Shown: positions 44,583 through 54,101, numbered from the stretch's first letter. The stretch: DNA of 64,000 nt from Tolypothrix campylonemoides VB511288 (GCA_000828075.3 JXCB02000027.1:955104-1019103), one strand, 5' to 3'. The notes: generated from the letters alone by a model not told the origin. A program made the numbers and translations.

Positions 44583-44816
44583 TCAATGGGTATGGTCGCG
44601 CCAAAATTCTAACGCAGCAACAGATACAGCTAGTTTTCGCCCAAGGGATTGGGCGCGATGGGCAAAGAAAGCCCCGCCAAGGGCGATCGCATATCGCGTT
44701 GTTGGTTTTGGTGTTTCAAAAACTTTGCGGATAAGCACAACGATCACTTCAGGGGAATATCCGCGTCTTCCCATGTTGGTCGCATAGTGCTGAAGCGCTT
44801 GCAAAGGGATGAACAA
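44583..44816 (-). pseudogene. C-terminal remnant of a short-chain dehydrogenase
   Basis: The minus-strand frame contains RGYSPEVIVVLIRKVFETPK and TTRYAIALGG, the usual end of one SDR subgroup (SPEKVAEVI...PKTRYAVG). The Rossmann part is absent upstream. The opposite-strand frame over the same bases looks less like a protein. Confidence 0.4.
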
Positions 44817-44907
44817 AACGCTCAGTTAAAGATCTATGAGCCATCGGATTCAGCTTAGCCGCTTTCAGTGTTGCCAATCCCTGCTGTCGCGTCACAATTG
44901 GAAAGAA

Positions 44908-45936
44908 CTATTGAAGTAGCCAAAGATTGACTCTTCTATCAAATCCCCCAGTAGCAAGCTTTGTCCCATCCGGACTAAAGGTTATGGCGCTTACCCAGTC
45001 GGAATGCCCATAAAGTGTATTTAATAACTCACCTGTTGTTAAATTCCACAGCTTAATTCCATCTCTACCACCACTGGCAAGGGTTTGTCCGTTGGGGTTA
45101 ATAGCTATTGTATTCACCCAATTGTTGTGTCCTGTCAGGGTGCGAACTAATTCTCCACTGCTGGCATTCCAGAGTTTAATTGTGCGATCGCGGCTAGCAC
45201 TGATCAAGGTATTTCCATCTGGAGTAAACACGAGTTTGGTGACTGTATTCGCATGCGCCCCTGGAACTGTACGGATTAATTTTCCAGTACTCAAATCCCA
45301 CAGCTTAACAACACCAATATTGTCACCACTTGCCAGCGTCTGACCATCAGGACTAATTGCCACGGTATAAATGAGGTTATCAAAGCGTGTCAAAGTAGCA
45401 AGTGGGCGCTGCTGTAGCAAATCCCACATCCGAATACCGTCCAATGCACCGCTGACCAAAACTTTACCATTTGGAGTGACTGCTAAGGACAGCACATTGC
45501 TCGTATGCCCGACAAACGAGCGAGTAAATTTATTGTTTTTCAGGTTCCAAAGGTTAATCGTGTTATCATCACCGCCACTAGCAAGAGTTTGACCATCTGG
45601 CGAAATGACCACAGATTCTATCGCTGTTTGATGCGCTCTGTTGATAATCCCACGTCTTTTGCCAGTTGTTGTATTCCATAAGCGAATGATGCCATCATTA
45701 TCAGAACCGCCGCTGATGAGAGTTTGGCTATCTGGAGTGAAGGCAAGGGATTTAATCGTTCCCAAATGCTCTACGAAGGTGTAAATGAGTTGTGGGTTCG
45801 CAATGCTCGTGGTAGGTTGGGCAGGTGGTGTAAATTCAACCTGAGCAGGAATGGCAGGTGATATCCGTATTAGGGGAGCGATCGCAATAGCACCTGCTAC
45901 GCTCATAAGCATTAGAATATTTTTGGCACTGGTCAT
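44908..45936 (-). CDS. Secreted or membrane-anchored WD40 repeat protein
   Basis: I choose the ATG at 45,936, which begins a hydrophobic export or anchor segment (KNILMLMSVAGAIAIAPLI); the frame opens at 46,008. The 342-residue product has seven WD40 repeats ending in IIRLWN, TINLWN, GIRMWD, VVKLWD, TIKLWN, GIKLWN and RVNLWLL, enough for one complete seven-bladed propeller. Repeats share SPDGQTLASGG. It is a scaffold of unknown partner, common in Nostocales. Confidence 0.82.
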   Translation of the reverse strand: MTSAKNILMLMSVAGAIAIAPLIRISPAIPAQVEFTPPAQPTTSIANPQLIYTFVEHLGTIKSLAFTPDSQTLISGGSDNDGIIRLWNTTTGKRRGIINRAHQTAIESVVISPDGQTLASGGDDNTINLWNLKNNKFTRSFVGHTSNVLSLAVTPNGKVLVSGALDGIRMWDLLQQRPLATLTRFDNLIYTVAISPDGQTLASGDNIGVVKLWDLSTGKLIRTVPGAHANTVTKLVFTPDGNTLISASRDRTIKLWNASSGELVRTLTGHNNWVNTIAINPNGQTLASGGRDGIKLWNLTTGELLNTLYGHSDWVSAITFSPDGTKLATGGFDRRVNLWLLQ

Positions 45937-46208
45937 TTGAGATTTAGATCCTTGTCTACGGTGTGGATGCTGAGCTATTCGGGCACGCGCAAGGGACGCG
46001 TTTTGCATTTAGGACAGGAATTTATTGTAATTATTTATATATATATTTCAAATATTTTAAGCTATCGTGTACCAAATTTTCGGGCGGGAGAGATCCGCCC
46101 GCAAATCAGGATACCGATGCTTAGGGTTGCAAAGCATACCGTAGTTAAAATGGTTTTCAAGAGCAACCATGTAACCGCCTAATCTCAAATCTCAACAGAC
46201 CAAATCTA

Positions 46209-46508
46209 CTAATATGGGGGCTTTTTCTTAGAAACACTCAGCATAGGTAAAGGAGAACTTGACGACGAGCGGGAAGGTAGGTAATGTTGCACCACAGGCT
46301 CCTCAGGCAGGGGTTGCTGCTGCTGAATACGCCACCACTTATAAGCTAACGTTATCCCTACTGTTCCCACGCCAAAAGCAAACAACGACCAGCTATCGTC
46401 AAATCCACCAATTAATGCGTCTACCACTCCCATCGTAATCAATACACTAATGAGTGGTTCTTTACGATAGGCTAACTTTAAAAAACGAGGAAATACAGCA
46501 TTCATCAC
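46209..46508 (-). CDS. Small conserved membrane protein
   Basis: This 99-residue protein has two hydrophobic segments (about residues 19-36, LISVLITMGVVDALIGGF, and 40-58, WSLFAFGVGTVGITLAY) and a Pro/Ser-rich tail (SRSSSSSPLPMLSVSKKKPP). It resembles cyanobacterial conserved hypothetical proteins; the function is not known. Confidence 0.55.
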   Translation of the reverse strand: MMNAVFPRFLKLAYRKEPLISVLITMGVVDALIGGFDDSWSLFAFGVGTVGITLAYKWWRIQQQQPLPEEPVVQHYLPSRSSSSSPLPMLSVSKKKPPY

Positions 46509-46787
46509 AGCTTTGTTGGTTCCTGTTCACCTTTGATGTAAATTGACTGAGAAGACCTCACCCGCAATTGACGCTTTTGATGAGAGCCTCAATATTATTA
46601 TACTTTTCTTAATTGACACTCTCCGCCATATAAGGGCGAAGATTCTTTCGTTACGGGGAGCGCAACCGCTTTACCCTCAGAAAAAAAGTTTGATGAAATC
46701 AAAACCAGCTGTATGTTCCACCAGCTGGTTCTTTGCTTTTTGCCATTTATAGCGTACAACCAGCACTAAGAGTGCTTTGTGGAAATC

Positions 46788-46973
46788 CTACCTCAAACCG
46801 AGCCATGATAAAACACCTTGGTTGGTGACGTATTCAATCACTACCATGATTACGAAGCCAATCATTGCAGCTCGACCATTCAAACGCTCAGCATACTCAT
46901 TAAAACCGAACTTTGGTTCCTCCAGCTTGGGAGTAACGGTTGGCTGTGGTTGTGTCTGTGTCTGTGTCATCAT
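46788..46973 (-). CDS. hliP: High-light-inducible protein (Hlip/SCP)
   Basis: This 61-residue one-helix protein of the LHC superfamily has a Gln/Thr/Pro-rich N-terminus, then FGFNEYAERLNGRAAMIGFV, which holds the chlorophyll-binding ERLNGRxAMIGF motif, and a hydrophobic stretch ending GVLSWLGL. Hlips dimerise to bind chlorophyll and carotenoid and protect photosystem II assembly. Upstream on the opposite strand is an HLR1-like RpaB site. Confidence 0.92.
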   Translation of the reverse strand: MMTQTQTQPQPTVTPKLEEPKFGFNEYAERLNGRAAMIGFVIMVVIEYVTNQGVLSWLGLR

Positions 46974-47010
46974 TGAAAACCTCTTTTTGGCAAATGAACT
47001 TTATAACTGA

Positions 47011-47407
47011 ATATCTAAGTGACAGCACAGCTTAAGCTATCAAGCAGGATTGCCACTGTTTACATTTGTTTACGATTCTTAATTTATTGTAGAAGTACTT
47101 TGGCAATCGTCAAGAGCAAAAGTTTGAAGTACATTAGTTGGTATAAGAGGAAGTTCAGTAGTCCTGAGTTTCGAGTAGTAAATGCTGAGTCGGAAAGAAA
47201 GCTCTGAGTTCTGAGCGCCCAGCTGTGAGTAATTTTTCTTACTTGCCCAAATTTGACTCACCATTGAGCACGAGAGCGCTTGGTATTGTCTTTGCACTCA
47301 GGATTTTCCGCTTATAACGACTTGTTAAATTCGTAGTCTCTGATTCAAAAGACTAAGGATGAGACTGACAAACTATAAGCTACACAAAAATTCATAAGAG
47401 GCAGTAA
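47011..47407. other. Intergenic region between hliP and ald
   Basis: These 397 bp contain the HLR1-like site (47,059-47,076) and a repeat of GAGTTTCGAGTAGTAAATGC type at 47,150-47,230. No convincing gene was seen. Confidence 0.4.
47059..47076. promoter_or_regulatory. HLR1-like RpaB binding site upstream of hliP
   Basis: TTTACATT-TG-TTTACGAT is a direct repeat of (G/T)TTACA(A/T)(A/T) with a 2-bp spacer, the HLR1 consensus, with one mismatch in the second half. It lies 86 bp upstream of the hliP ATG, in reverse orientation to the gene. Confidence 0.5.
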
Positions 47408-48499
47408 ATGGAAATTGGTATTCCCAAAGAAACTAAGGATCAGGAGTTTCGGGTTGGGTTAAGTCCTTCTAGTGTACGAGTCTTACAAGAAAATGGTCAT
47501 ACGGTTTTCGTAGAGACTCAAGCAGGTATTGGTGCTGGGTTTACAGATGATGACTACACAAGCGCTGGTGCTAAGATAGTCACCACAAAAGAAGCGGCTT
47601 GGAACCGCGAACTGGTTGTCAAAGTCAAAGAGCCACTTGCTGCTGAGTATCAGTTTTTGCAGAAGGGGCAAATTTTGTTTACCTATCTGCATCTAGCTGC
47701 AGATAGAAAATTAACGGAACATCTGATTGATTGCGGTGTGACGGCGATCGCCTACGAAACTGTAGAACAACCAGGTAACAACAAATTACCTCTGCTCACC
47801 CCCATGAGCATTATTGCCGGTCGTTTATCGGTACAATTTGGGGCAAGATTCCTAGAGCGCCAGCAAGGTGGTAGAGGGGTTTTGTTGGGCGGTGTTCCCG
47901 GAGTGAAACCAGGCAAAGTCGTGATTTTAGGTGGCGGTGTCGTGGGTACAGAAGCCGCTAAAATTGCTGTGGGCATGGGCGCTGCTGTCCAGATTCTAGA
48001 TGTTAATGTCGAGCGTTTAGCTTATCTGGAAACGTTATTTGGTTCTAGAGTAGAACTGCTTTACAGTAACTCTGCCCATATTGAAGCTGCAGTCAAAGAT
48101 GCTGACTTGCTCATTGGTGCTGTTTTAGTACCGGGACGTAGGGCACCTATTCTTGTGTCACGCAATTTGGTTAAACAAATGCGTCCTGGTTCTGTGATTG
48201 TCGATGTTGCGGTTGACCAAGGCGGTTGTGTGGAAACTTTACACGCCACATCTCACACGAACCCAGTATACATTGAAGAGGGTGTGGTACATTATGGGGT
48301 TCCTAATATGCCAGGGGCAGTTCCTTGGACTTCTACTCAGGCGCTAAACAACAGCACTCTACCGTATGTATTGCAGCTAGCGAATTTGGGGATAAAGGCA
48401 CTGGCAAATAACCAAGCATTAGCCAAAGGTGTGAACGTGCAAGATCATCGCTTAGTTCATCCTGCAGTTCAGGAGGTTTTTCCTGACTTGGTGGCGTAG
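47408..48499 (+). CDS. ald: Alanine dehydrogenase
   Basis: This 363-residue protein begins MEIGIPKETKDQEFRVGLSP, the family signature with the substrate-binding Arg. Lys in VVKVKEPLAAEY and His in FTYLHLAADR are active-site residues. The NAD domain is VVILGGGVVGTEAAKIAVGM. The VPNMPGAVPWTSTQALNNST block is diagnostic. It interconverts alanine and pyruvate with ammonium; in heterocystous species it is linked to nitrogen transfer in filaments. Confidence 0.95.
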   Translation: MEIGIPKETKDQEFRVGLSPSSVRVLQENGHTVFVETQAGIGAGFTDDDYTSAGAKIVTTKEAAWNRELVVKVKEPLAAEYQFLQKGQILFTYLHLAADRKLTEHLIDCGVTAIAYETVEQPGNNKLPLLTPMSIIAGRLSVQFGARFLERQQGGRGVLLGGVPGVKPGKVVILGGGVVGTEAAKIAVGMGAAVQILDVNVERLAYLETLFGSRVELLYSNSAHIEAAVKDADLLIGAVLVPGRRAPILVSRNLVKQMRPGSVIVDVAVDQGGCVETLHATSHTNPVYIEEGVVHYGVPNMPGAVPWTSTQALNNSTLPYVLQLANLGIKALANNQALAKGVNVQDHRLVHPAVQEVFPDLVA

Positions 48500-48582
48500 T
48501 TAGTTATCAGTTATCAGTTACCAGTTATCAGTTACCAGTTACCAGTTATCAGTTATCAGTTATCAGTTATTCATTGTTCATT
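48500..48582. repeat. Tandem heptamer array (AGTTATC/AGTTACC)
   Basis: About ten copies of AGTTATC or AGTTACC are followed by ATTCATTGTTC repeats and two CTGCGGCTGGTACTGTTCAC units, the last of which enters the end of the next gene. Confidence 0.85.
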
Positions 48583-48584
48583 GT

Positions 48585-50876
48585 TCACTGCGGCTGGTAC
48601 TGTTCACTGTTTACTGCGGCTGGTACTGTTGTACAGTTGCGTTGTGTGAGTTTTGCGATCGCATCAATCAAGTTAGCTGGTTCGACTGGCTTGGTGACGT
48701 ACATCTCAAAGCCTGACTGCAATGCTCGTGTACAATCTTGTTCTGTGACATACGCACTCAAGGCGATCGCTGGTATCTGCCCTCCTATTTCCGGTTCCAA
48801 GTTTCTCACTTCACGAATTAAGGTGTAGCCGTCTTCCTCTGGCATTCCAATATCACTCACCAGGACATCAGGCAGGGATTTTTCGATAGCCCAAAGTGCT
48901 TTTCGTACTGATGCGACAGCTGTCACTGTCGCCCCAAATTGTTGCAGTATAGTGGTGACGAAATTTCGTGTATCGGTATCGTCATCAACAAGCAGCACTT
49001 GCAAACCCCTGAGGAGGGACGATGAGGGGGATGAGGGGGATGAGGGAGTGAGGGAGTGAGGGAGTGAGGGGGATGAGGGGGATGGGATAATACCTTGTGC
49101 GTGATTCCAATCCCATCTTCCCACATCCCTATCTCTACCGAGTTCCCCTAATTCCTTGTCCCCCCTCTCCCCCTCGTCATCTGAATTCTCTGTATCTACA
49201 AGCGGTAGCCTCACGGTAAAAGTTGCTCCCTGTCCTACTCCTGGGCTTTGAGCATCAACGGTTCCGCCATGCATTTCCACTAGATAACGTACAATTGCTA
49301 GTCCTAGTCCCAGTCCACCTTGGTTTCTGGTGATGCTACCATCAGCTTGACGAAAGCGGTCAAAAACATGAGGAAGAAAATCTGGGCTGATACCACTTCC
49401 TGTATCGCTCACCTGAAGCAGTACTGAGGAACTTTTTCGTTGCGAAGGTTGCCATTCAGACAATTGAGGTTGCTGAGTGCTGAGTTGTTCAAAGCTAGAC
49501 TCAGAACTACTGATAGACAATCGTACCTCTACCTTTCCGCCTTCGGGTGTGAACTTGAGCGCGTTATTCAATAAATTCCAAAGAATTTGCTGCAAACGGT
49601 TTGGATCGGCAAAAACGACAAAGCCAGAGTTAAGCGTGTCCTCTTGTGTGTGTCCTGTTGTCTGCTTATCCCGCGTATTGCTGGATTCAATGAGAAACTC
49701 AAGTTGAATATTTTTTGTCTGGGCTTCTAAGCGCACGCTATCCAGAACTGTTGGAACCAGAGATGTTAAGTTAACCGGACAAAGATTCAAATGCAGCTTG
49801 CCACGTATAATCCGCGAGACATCTAAAATATCGTCAATAAGTTGTGCCTGCAAATTAGCGTTGCGTTCCATTGTTTCCAAGGCGCGTTCAACGGCTTTTT
49901 CATCCAATTTTCGCTGGCGCAGCAGTCTCGCCCAACCGAGTATTGAAGTTAAGGGTGTGCGAAGTTCGTGGGAAAGGGTTGCTAAAAATTCATCCTTGAG
50001 GCGGTTTGCTGTTTCCGCTTCTTGTCGTGCTGTTTGTTCGCGGATGAAGTTGATGTGTTCTTCTTGTGCTTGTTTGCGCTCTGTGATATCTTCTATTGTG
50101 CCTACATAACCGATGACTTCGCCTTTATCTGAAAGCATCGGAGACGAAGACATATGAACCCAACGCTCAATGCCTGTAGGCGTGAGTATGCGAAACTCTC
50201 GTGTGTATTCCTGACCTTCAGCGGATACAGCATACCAATCGGCAATAACTCGTCCTCTGTCTTCTGGATGAATTCCTTGCGTCCACCCGTCGCCTAAACT
50301 CTCCTCAAGCGTCATTTCAGAGATTGCTTGATAGCGAGGGTTAATATACGTGCATTTGCCTAATGTATCTGTAAGAAAAATGCCTACTGGCGAGCAAGCA
50401 CTTAAAGAGCGAAACATCTCTTCACGCTTCCTGAGTTCCTTATTCATTGCTGCCAGTTGTGTCGCTTGTCGCTTGACTTCGAGGGTTTTCTGGAACAGAT
50501 CAACAAATGCCGCTACCTTCGATTTCAAAATTTCTGGATTAATCGGTTTGAAGAGGTAGTCTACAGCACCAATCGAATAACCTTTGAACACCATGTTGTC
50601 GCTGGTGCTAAATGCTGTGAGAAAAATAATTGGCGTATGGCGCGATCGCTCTCGTTGTCGAATCAGGGTTGCTGTCTCGAACCCGTCCATATCTGGCATC
50701 TGCACATCCAGCAGAATCACAGCAAAATCCTGATTGAGCAAACATCGCAGTGCTTCTGCACCCGATGTCGCCCTGACCAAATTTTGACCCAGGCTGTCTA
50801 AAATTGCCTCCAGGGCTAACAAATTTTCTGGATGGTCATCTACCAGCAGAACGTTAACTTTCGGTTCAAATGACAT
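48585..50876 (-). CDS. Hybrid sensor histidine kinase/response regulator
   Basis: This 763-residue protein has, in order: a receiver domain (about residues 8-125, VLLVDDHPEN and ILLDVQMPDMDG), a PAS/PAC domain (about 150-270), HisKA with FLATLSHELRTPLTSILGW (His near 310), HATPase with NLLNNALKFTPEGGK, SDTGSGI and GLGLGLAIV, a low-complexity Ser/Pro linker (about 590-625), and a C-terminal receiver (VLLVDDDTDTRN, DVLVSDIGMPEEDG). The linker and the last residues are encoded by tandem repeats also found between genes. It is a phosphorelay protein; the stimulus is unknown. CheB and CheR genes follow upstream on the same strand. Confidence 0.92.
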   Translation of the reverse strand: MSFEPKVNVLLVDDHPENLLALEAILDSLGQNLVRATSGAEALRCLLNQDFAVILLDVQMPDMDGFETATLIRQRERSRHTPIIFLTAFSTSDNMVFKGYSIGAVDYLFKPINPEILKSKVAAFVDLFQKTLEVKRQATQLAAMNKELRKREEMFRSLSACSPVGIFLTDTLGKCTYINPRYQAISEMTLEESLGDGWTQGIHPEDRGRVIADWYAVSAEGQEYTREFRILTPTGIERWVHMSSSPMLSDKGEVIGYVGTIEDITERKQAQEEHINFIREQTARQEAETANRLKDEFLATLSHELRTPLTSILGWARLLRQRKLDEKAVERALETMERNANLQAQLIDDILDVSRIIRGKLHLNLCPVNLTSLVPTVLDSVRLEAQTKNIQLEFLIESSNTRDKQTTGHTQEDTLNSGFVVFADPNRLQQILWNLLNNALKFTPEGGKVEVRLSISSSESSFEQLSTQQPQLSEWQPSQRKSSSVLLQVSDTGSGISPDFLPHVFDRFRQADGSITRNQGGLGLGLAIVRYLVEMHGGTVDAQSPGVGQGATFTVRLPLVDTENSDDEGERGDKELGELGRDRDVGRWDWNHAQGIIPSPSSPSLPHSLTPSSPSSPSSSLLRGLQVLLVDDDTDTRNFVTTILQQFGATVTAVASVRKALWAIEKSLPDVLVSDIGMPEEDGYTLIREVRNLEPEIGGQIPAIALSAYVTEQDCTRALQSGFEMYVTKPVEPANLIDAIAKLTQRNCTTVPAAVNSEQYQPQ
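49020..49085. repeat. GGGGATGA/GAGGGAGT repeat inside the hybrid kinase gene
   Basis: The same low-complexity units as at 13,015-13,070. On the minus strand they encode the Ser/Pro-rich linker, in frame. Confidence 0.75.
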
Positions 50877-51040
50877 TTTTATCTGTATGCTTTAGGAAAT
50901 ATATTAAGGCGTTTTCACGTCTACCTATTGACTGTGACGCTTGCGCTGATTCTATTCCCACTATCTTAAGTTAGAATTTGTTGATTGTTGATGCTTAAAG
51001 TTCAAAGCTTTCTTCTATGAAGAATTCACAAAGAACACGA

Positions 51041-51625
51041 TCAAAAATTACAAATTTTCACTAAGAAAGGAGCTATTTCTGCCAAAGGTAGAATATTCTG
51101 GGCGACTCCACGGGCGATCGCCGCTTTTGGCATTGTCGAACAAGCTGCTGTTGAAGGTTCCTCTACCACAGTTCTACCGCCGCGTGCCCTGATTTTTTCC
51201 ATTCCTCTAGTTCCATCATGGTTGGCTCCTGTCAAGAGTACTCCAATCAATTTTTCGGCATAAGTATCTGCTGCGGTTTCAAATAGCACATCTATTGACG
51301 GTCGGGCATAAGTCACAGGAGCATCAGTAGATAAAGAAAAGCAAGGATAAGGAACCGAGCCGCTTCCCGCTTCTATCATCAAATGATAATCTGCTGGAGC
51401 TAAATATATGCAACCAGGCACAATTTCTTCTTTATCTTGTGGCTCTATGACAACCAAAGGGCTATACTCCTGCAACATCATTCTCAATTTATCATCAGAA
51501 GATTTGTGACGGTGTTGAACAATTGCCACAGGTACTGGGAAGTTTTTGGGCAATCCGGCGAGTAAGACTTCAAGGGCTTGTAACCCTCCTAAGGATGCAC
51601 CGACAACAACCAGTTGAAATGCCAT
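51041..51625 (-). CDS. CheB-type protein-glutamate methylesterase domain
   Basis: This 194-residue protein consists of the CheB catalytic domain alone. The catalytic Ser is in VVGASLGGLQ, the His in IVQHRHKSS, the Asp in LLTGANHDGTRGM, and IYLAPADYHLMI is conserved. There is no receiver domain, so control must come from elsewhere. It is next to a CheR gene and the hybrid kinase, a sensory cluster that need not serve chemotaxis. Confidence 0.9.
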   Translation of the reverse strand: MAFQLVVVGASLGGLQALEVLLAGLPKNFPVPVAIVQHRHKSSDDKLRMMLQEYSPLVVIEPQDKEEIVPGCIYLAPADYHLMIEAGSGSVPYPCFSLSTDAPVTYARPSIDVLFETAADTYAEKLIGVLLTGANHDGTRGMEKIRARGGRTVVEEPSTAACSTMPKAAIARGVAQNILPLAEIAPFLVKICNF

Positions 51626-51694
51626 TAGGAATGAAAGATTAGAATAAATTATAAATAATGAAATATTATCATAATTTTTTGAGCATTTATCATT

Positions 51695-52519
51695 TTACCG
51701 AATTCGGCGGTAAAGCTTTTCTCTACCTTCTAACTCCTCATAGTCTTGCTCATGCGGGGTGAACTTAAGGGTTTCTTGGCGTCCCAAACCTAATATTCCA
51801 AACTTCACATGGCTTTCATAAAAAAGATTATGAACTCTGTGTTGTAAAGATTGATTAAAGTAAATTAAGACATTACGACACAAAATAATATGAAATTCAT
51901 TAAAGGAATTGTCTGTCGCTAAATTATGTTGTGAGAAAATCATATTTTCTTTTAAATATGAGGAAAATAAAGCATTATCGTATGCCGCTGTATAATATTC
52001 AGAAAAAGATTTTTTGCCACCTGCCTGTAAATAATTTTGAGTATAACCTTGCATCAAATTTAGTGGATAAATTCCAGTTTTTGCTTTTCGTAATACCATG
52101 TCGTTGATATCTGTTGCATACAATCGGCAACGGTGATACAGCCCCTCTTCGTGTAGTAAAATTGCCATAGAATAAACTTCTTCACCCGTGGAACATCCAG
52201 CGTGCCAGATGCGAATAAAAGGATAAGTTCGTAATATCGGCACGACTTTTTTTCTAAATGTTAGAAAAAAGCTAGGATCACGAAACATGGTAGTGACATT
52301 AACTGAAAGAGCATACAAAAATCTCTCCATATACTCGGGGTGATGGAGAACTTTTTCTTGCAGCCCAGAAATACTAGTTAAACCTTCGGTTTGAATGACA
52401 TTCCAAATTCGTCGTTTGAGTGAAGCTAAGGCATAATTTCTAAAATCAAACCCGTAGTAACGATATATTCCATCTAATAGCAATTTAATTTCAATGTCCT
52501 CGAGCTGCTCTCTAAGCAT
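51695..52519 (-). CDS. CheR-type protein-glutamate methyltransferase
   Basis: I choose the ATG at 52,519 (274 residues). The longer frame to 52,591 reads into a MITE edge. Motifs are YYGFDFRNYALASLKRRI (N-terminal helical domain), FRDPSFFLTFRKKVVPIL, the SAM site IWHAGCSTGEEVYSMAILL, YATDINDMVLRKAK and IILCRNVLIYFN. It methylates receptor glutamates; with the CheB-domain gene it could tune a receptor or the nearby hybrid kinase. Confidence 0.9.
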   Translation of the reverse strand: MLREQLEDIEIKLLLDGIYRYYGFDFRNYALASLKRRIWNVIQTEGLTSISGLQEKVLHHPEYMERFLYALSVNVTTMFRDPSFFLTFRKKVVPILRTYPFIRIWHAGCSTGEEVYSMAILLHEEGLYHRCRLYATDINDMVLRKAKTGIYPLNLMQGYTQNYLQAGGKKSFSEYYTAAYDNALFSSYLKENMIFSQHNLATDNSFNEFHIILCRNVLIYFNQSLQHRVHNLFYESHVKFGILGLGRQETLKFTPHEQDYEELEGREKLYRRIR

Positions 52520-52573
52520 ATAGATATTTAATTGCCCAACAACTTCAACTTCTGCAGTTGCCCATCCCTTGTG

Positions 52574-52752
52574 AACGTGAGTTTGATACACATGAAATTT
52601 ACCTCTGCCTCAACCCTCCCCTGCAAGGGGGCTTTAAAACCCAATTTTAAAACCCAATTTTTACGTGACTCCTCGCTTTCCTTATATAAAGAGGGAGAAA
52701 AGAGGGAGAAAAGAGGGAGTCGCTTGAGGGAGAGGTTCGTCGAACTGACGTT
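52574..52752. mobile_element. MITE, copy 2 (related to 7,641-7,798)
   Basis: The ends AACGTGAGTTTGA (52,574-52,586) and TCGAACTGACGTT (52,740-52,752) match the MITE 1 ends with one change each. The flanks TTGTGAAC and TTATGAAC are a near-perfect direct repeat. The interior differs: CAACCCTCCCCTGCAAGGGG and AGAGGGAGAAA repeats. Confidence 0.7.
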
Positions 52753-52880
52753 TTATGAACAAGGCATGGGTTTGCTGTCAAATGCAATTCCTCAAAAATT
52801 ATGTTGCAAATAACTCCCAGTATACATTGACATTTAACACTTCTAGGATATACTTGCGCCATATTGTGAGGTGCGCAGGT

Positions 52881-54101
52881 ATGGCAAATCAAAAGCTTGG
52901 GAGATTACTACCATTCGGTTTTATCAGTTTCTGTTTTTGTCTAGGGATTGGTATAGGATTATTCCTCCGCTTTGGGCAATTGCAGCGAACAAATGCTGCT
53001 ACGACATCTACATATATATCTACATCTACATATATAGAAGATACAGATATAGAAAATACAGATATAGATACAAACACAGTACCAGTTCAGTTCTCCATAC
53101 CAGAGAACGCGTCTCCAGACACCATCACTGTTCAAGCCGTTGGAGATGTTATTCCTGGGACAAATTACCCTAACTACAGACTTCCAGGCGATCGCAATCA
53201 GCTTATACCAAATTCAGTGAGAGCATATCTGCAAAGAGCCGATCTTTTATTTGGTAACTTTGAGAGTAGCTTAACAAAATACCCCTACAGCTCCAAAGAT
53301 ATCAGCAAAGGACAAATTTTTGCGTTTCGCTCTCCACCAAGCTATGCCCAGCTTTTTGCTGATGTTGGGTTTAAGGTGATGAATATTGCGAACAACCATG
53401 CACAGGACTTTGGTATGGTAGGGTTCCAAGACACAGTAAACAATCTCAAGGGTGTTGGCATCGAAACATTAGGTCACAAAAATCAAATTCTCTTGTTACA
53501 AGTGAATAATGTTCCGGTTGCCATGATTGGGTTTGCTCCTTACGAATTTTATAATTCTATTCACGATTTAGAAACAGCTAAAGCTTTGGTACAACAAGCC
53601 AAAACACAGGCAAGTATTGTGATTGTATCGATGCATGCAGGAGCTGAAGGAACAAGCGCCCTGCGTGTTCAAGATAAAACTGAGTTTTTCTATGGCGAAA
53701 ACCGAGGCAATTCTATCCAGTTTGCGCGGAACATGATTGATGCAGGCGCAGATTTAGTCATCGGACATGGTCCTCATGTTCCCAGAGCGCTTGAAATCTA
53801 TAATGGAAAATTGATCGCTTATTCTTTAGGAAACTTTCTCGGATACCGAACTTTATCCACAGCCGCCCAAACTGGCTACTCAATGATTTTAGAGGCGAAA
53901 CTCAACTCCAACGGAGATTTGGTGTCGAGTAAAATTATCCCTGTTCACCTGAATCGTCAAGGAATTCCCCACATTGATCAGCGTTTCCGGACAGTGGGAC
54001 TTTTGCGTTATTTAATTAGTCAAGATTTTCCCAACGATCAGGTAAAGATTAACAAAAAAGGTGAAATTGTATTGGCGGACGTAGTGGCAGAAAGCAAATA
54101 G
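52881..54101 (+). CDS. CapA family (poly-gamma-glutamate synthesis-type) metallophosphatase-fold protein
   Basis: The start is ATG 52,881 after GCAGG; the upstream frame crosses intergenic DNA. The 406-residue protein has an N-terminal membrane anchor (about residues 13-32, FISFCFCLGIGIGLFLRFG), a low-complexity region (STYISTSTYIEDTDIENTDI) and a CapA domain: VQAVGDVIPG, LLFGNFESSLT, NIANNHAQDFG, VSMHAGAE and VIGHGPHVPRA. It is probably an envelope enzyme of exopolymer or peptidoglycan-related metabolism. No capB/C partner is nearby. Confidence 0.83.
   Translation: MANQKLGRLLPFGFISFCFCLGIGIGLFLRFGQLQRTNAATTSTYISTSTYIEDTDIENTDIDTNTVPVQFSIPENASPDTITVQAVGDVIPGTNYPNYRLPGDRNQLIPNSVRAYLQRADLLFGNFESSLTKYPYSSKDISKGQIFAFRSPPSYAQLFADVGFKVMNIANNHAQDFGMVGFQDTVNNLKGVGIETLGHKNQILLLQVNNVPVAMIGFAPYEFYNSIHDLETAKALVQQAKTQASIVIVSMHAGAEGTSALRVQDKTEFFYGENRGNSIQFARNMIDAGADLVIGHGPHVPRALEIYNGKLIAYSLGNFLGYRTLSTAAQTGYSMILEAKLNSNGDLVSSKIIPVHLNRQGIPHIDQRFRTVGLLRYLISQDFPNDQVKINKKGEIVLADVVAESK

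Noticed and set aside
44548..44787. Forward ORF (79 codons) after the array
   Set aside because: The opposite strand reads as an SDR C-terminus; the forward frame has no ribosome site and no recognisable family.
47019..47297. Short ORFs on both strands between hliP and ald
   Set aside because: They cover repeat sequence and the HLR1-like site, with no ribosome site or family resemblance.
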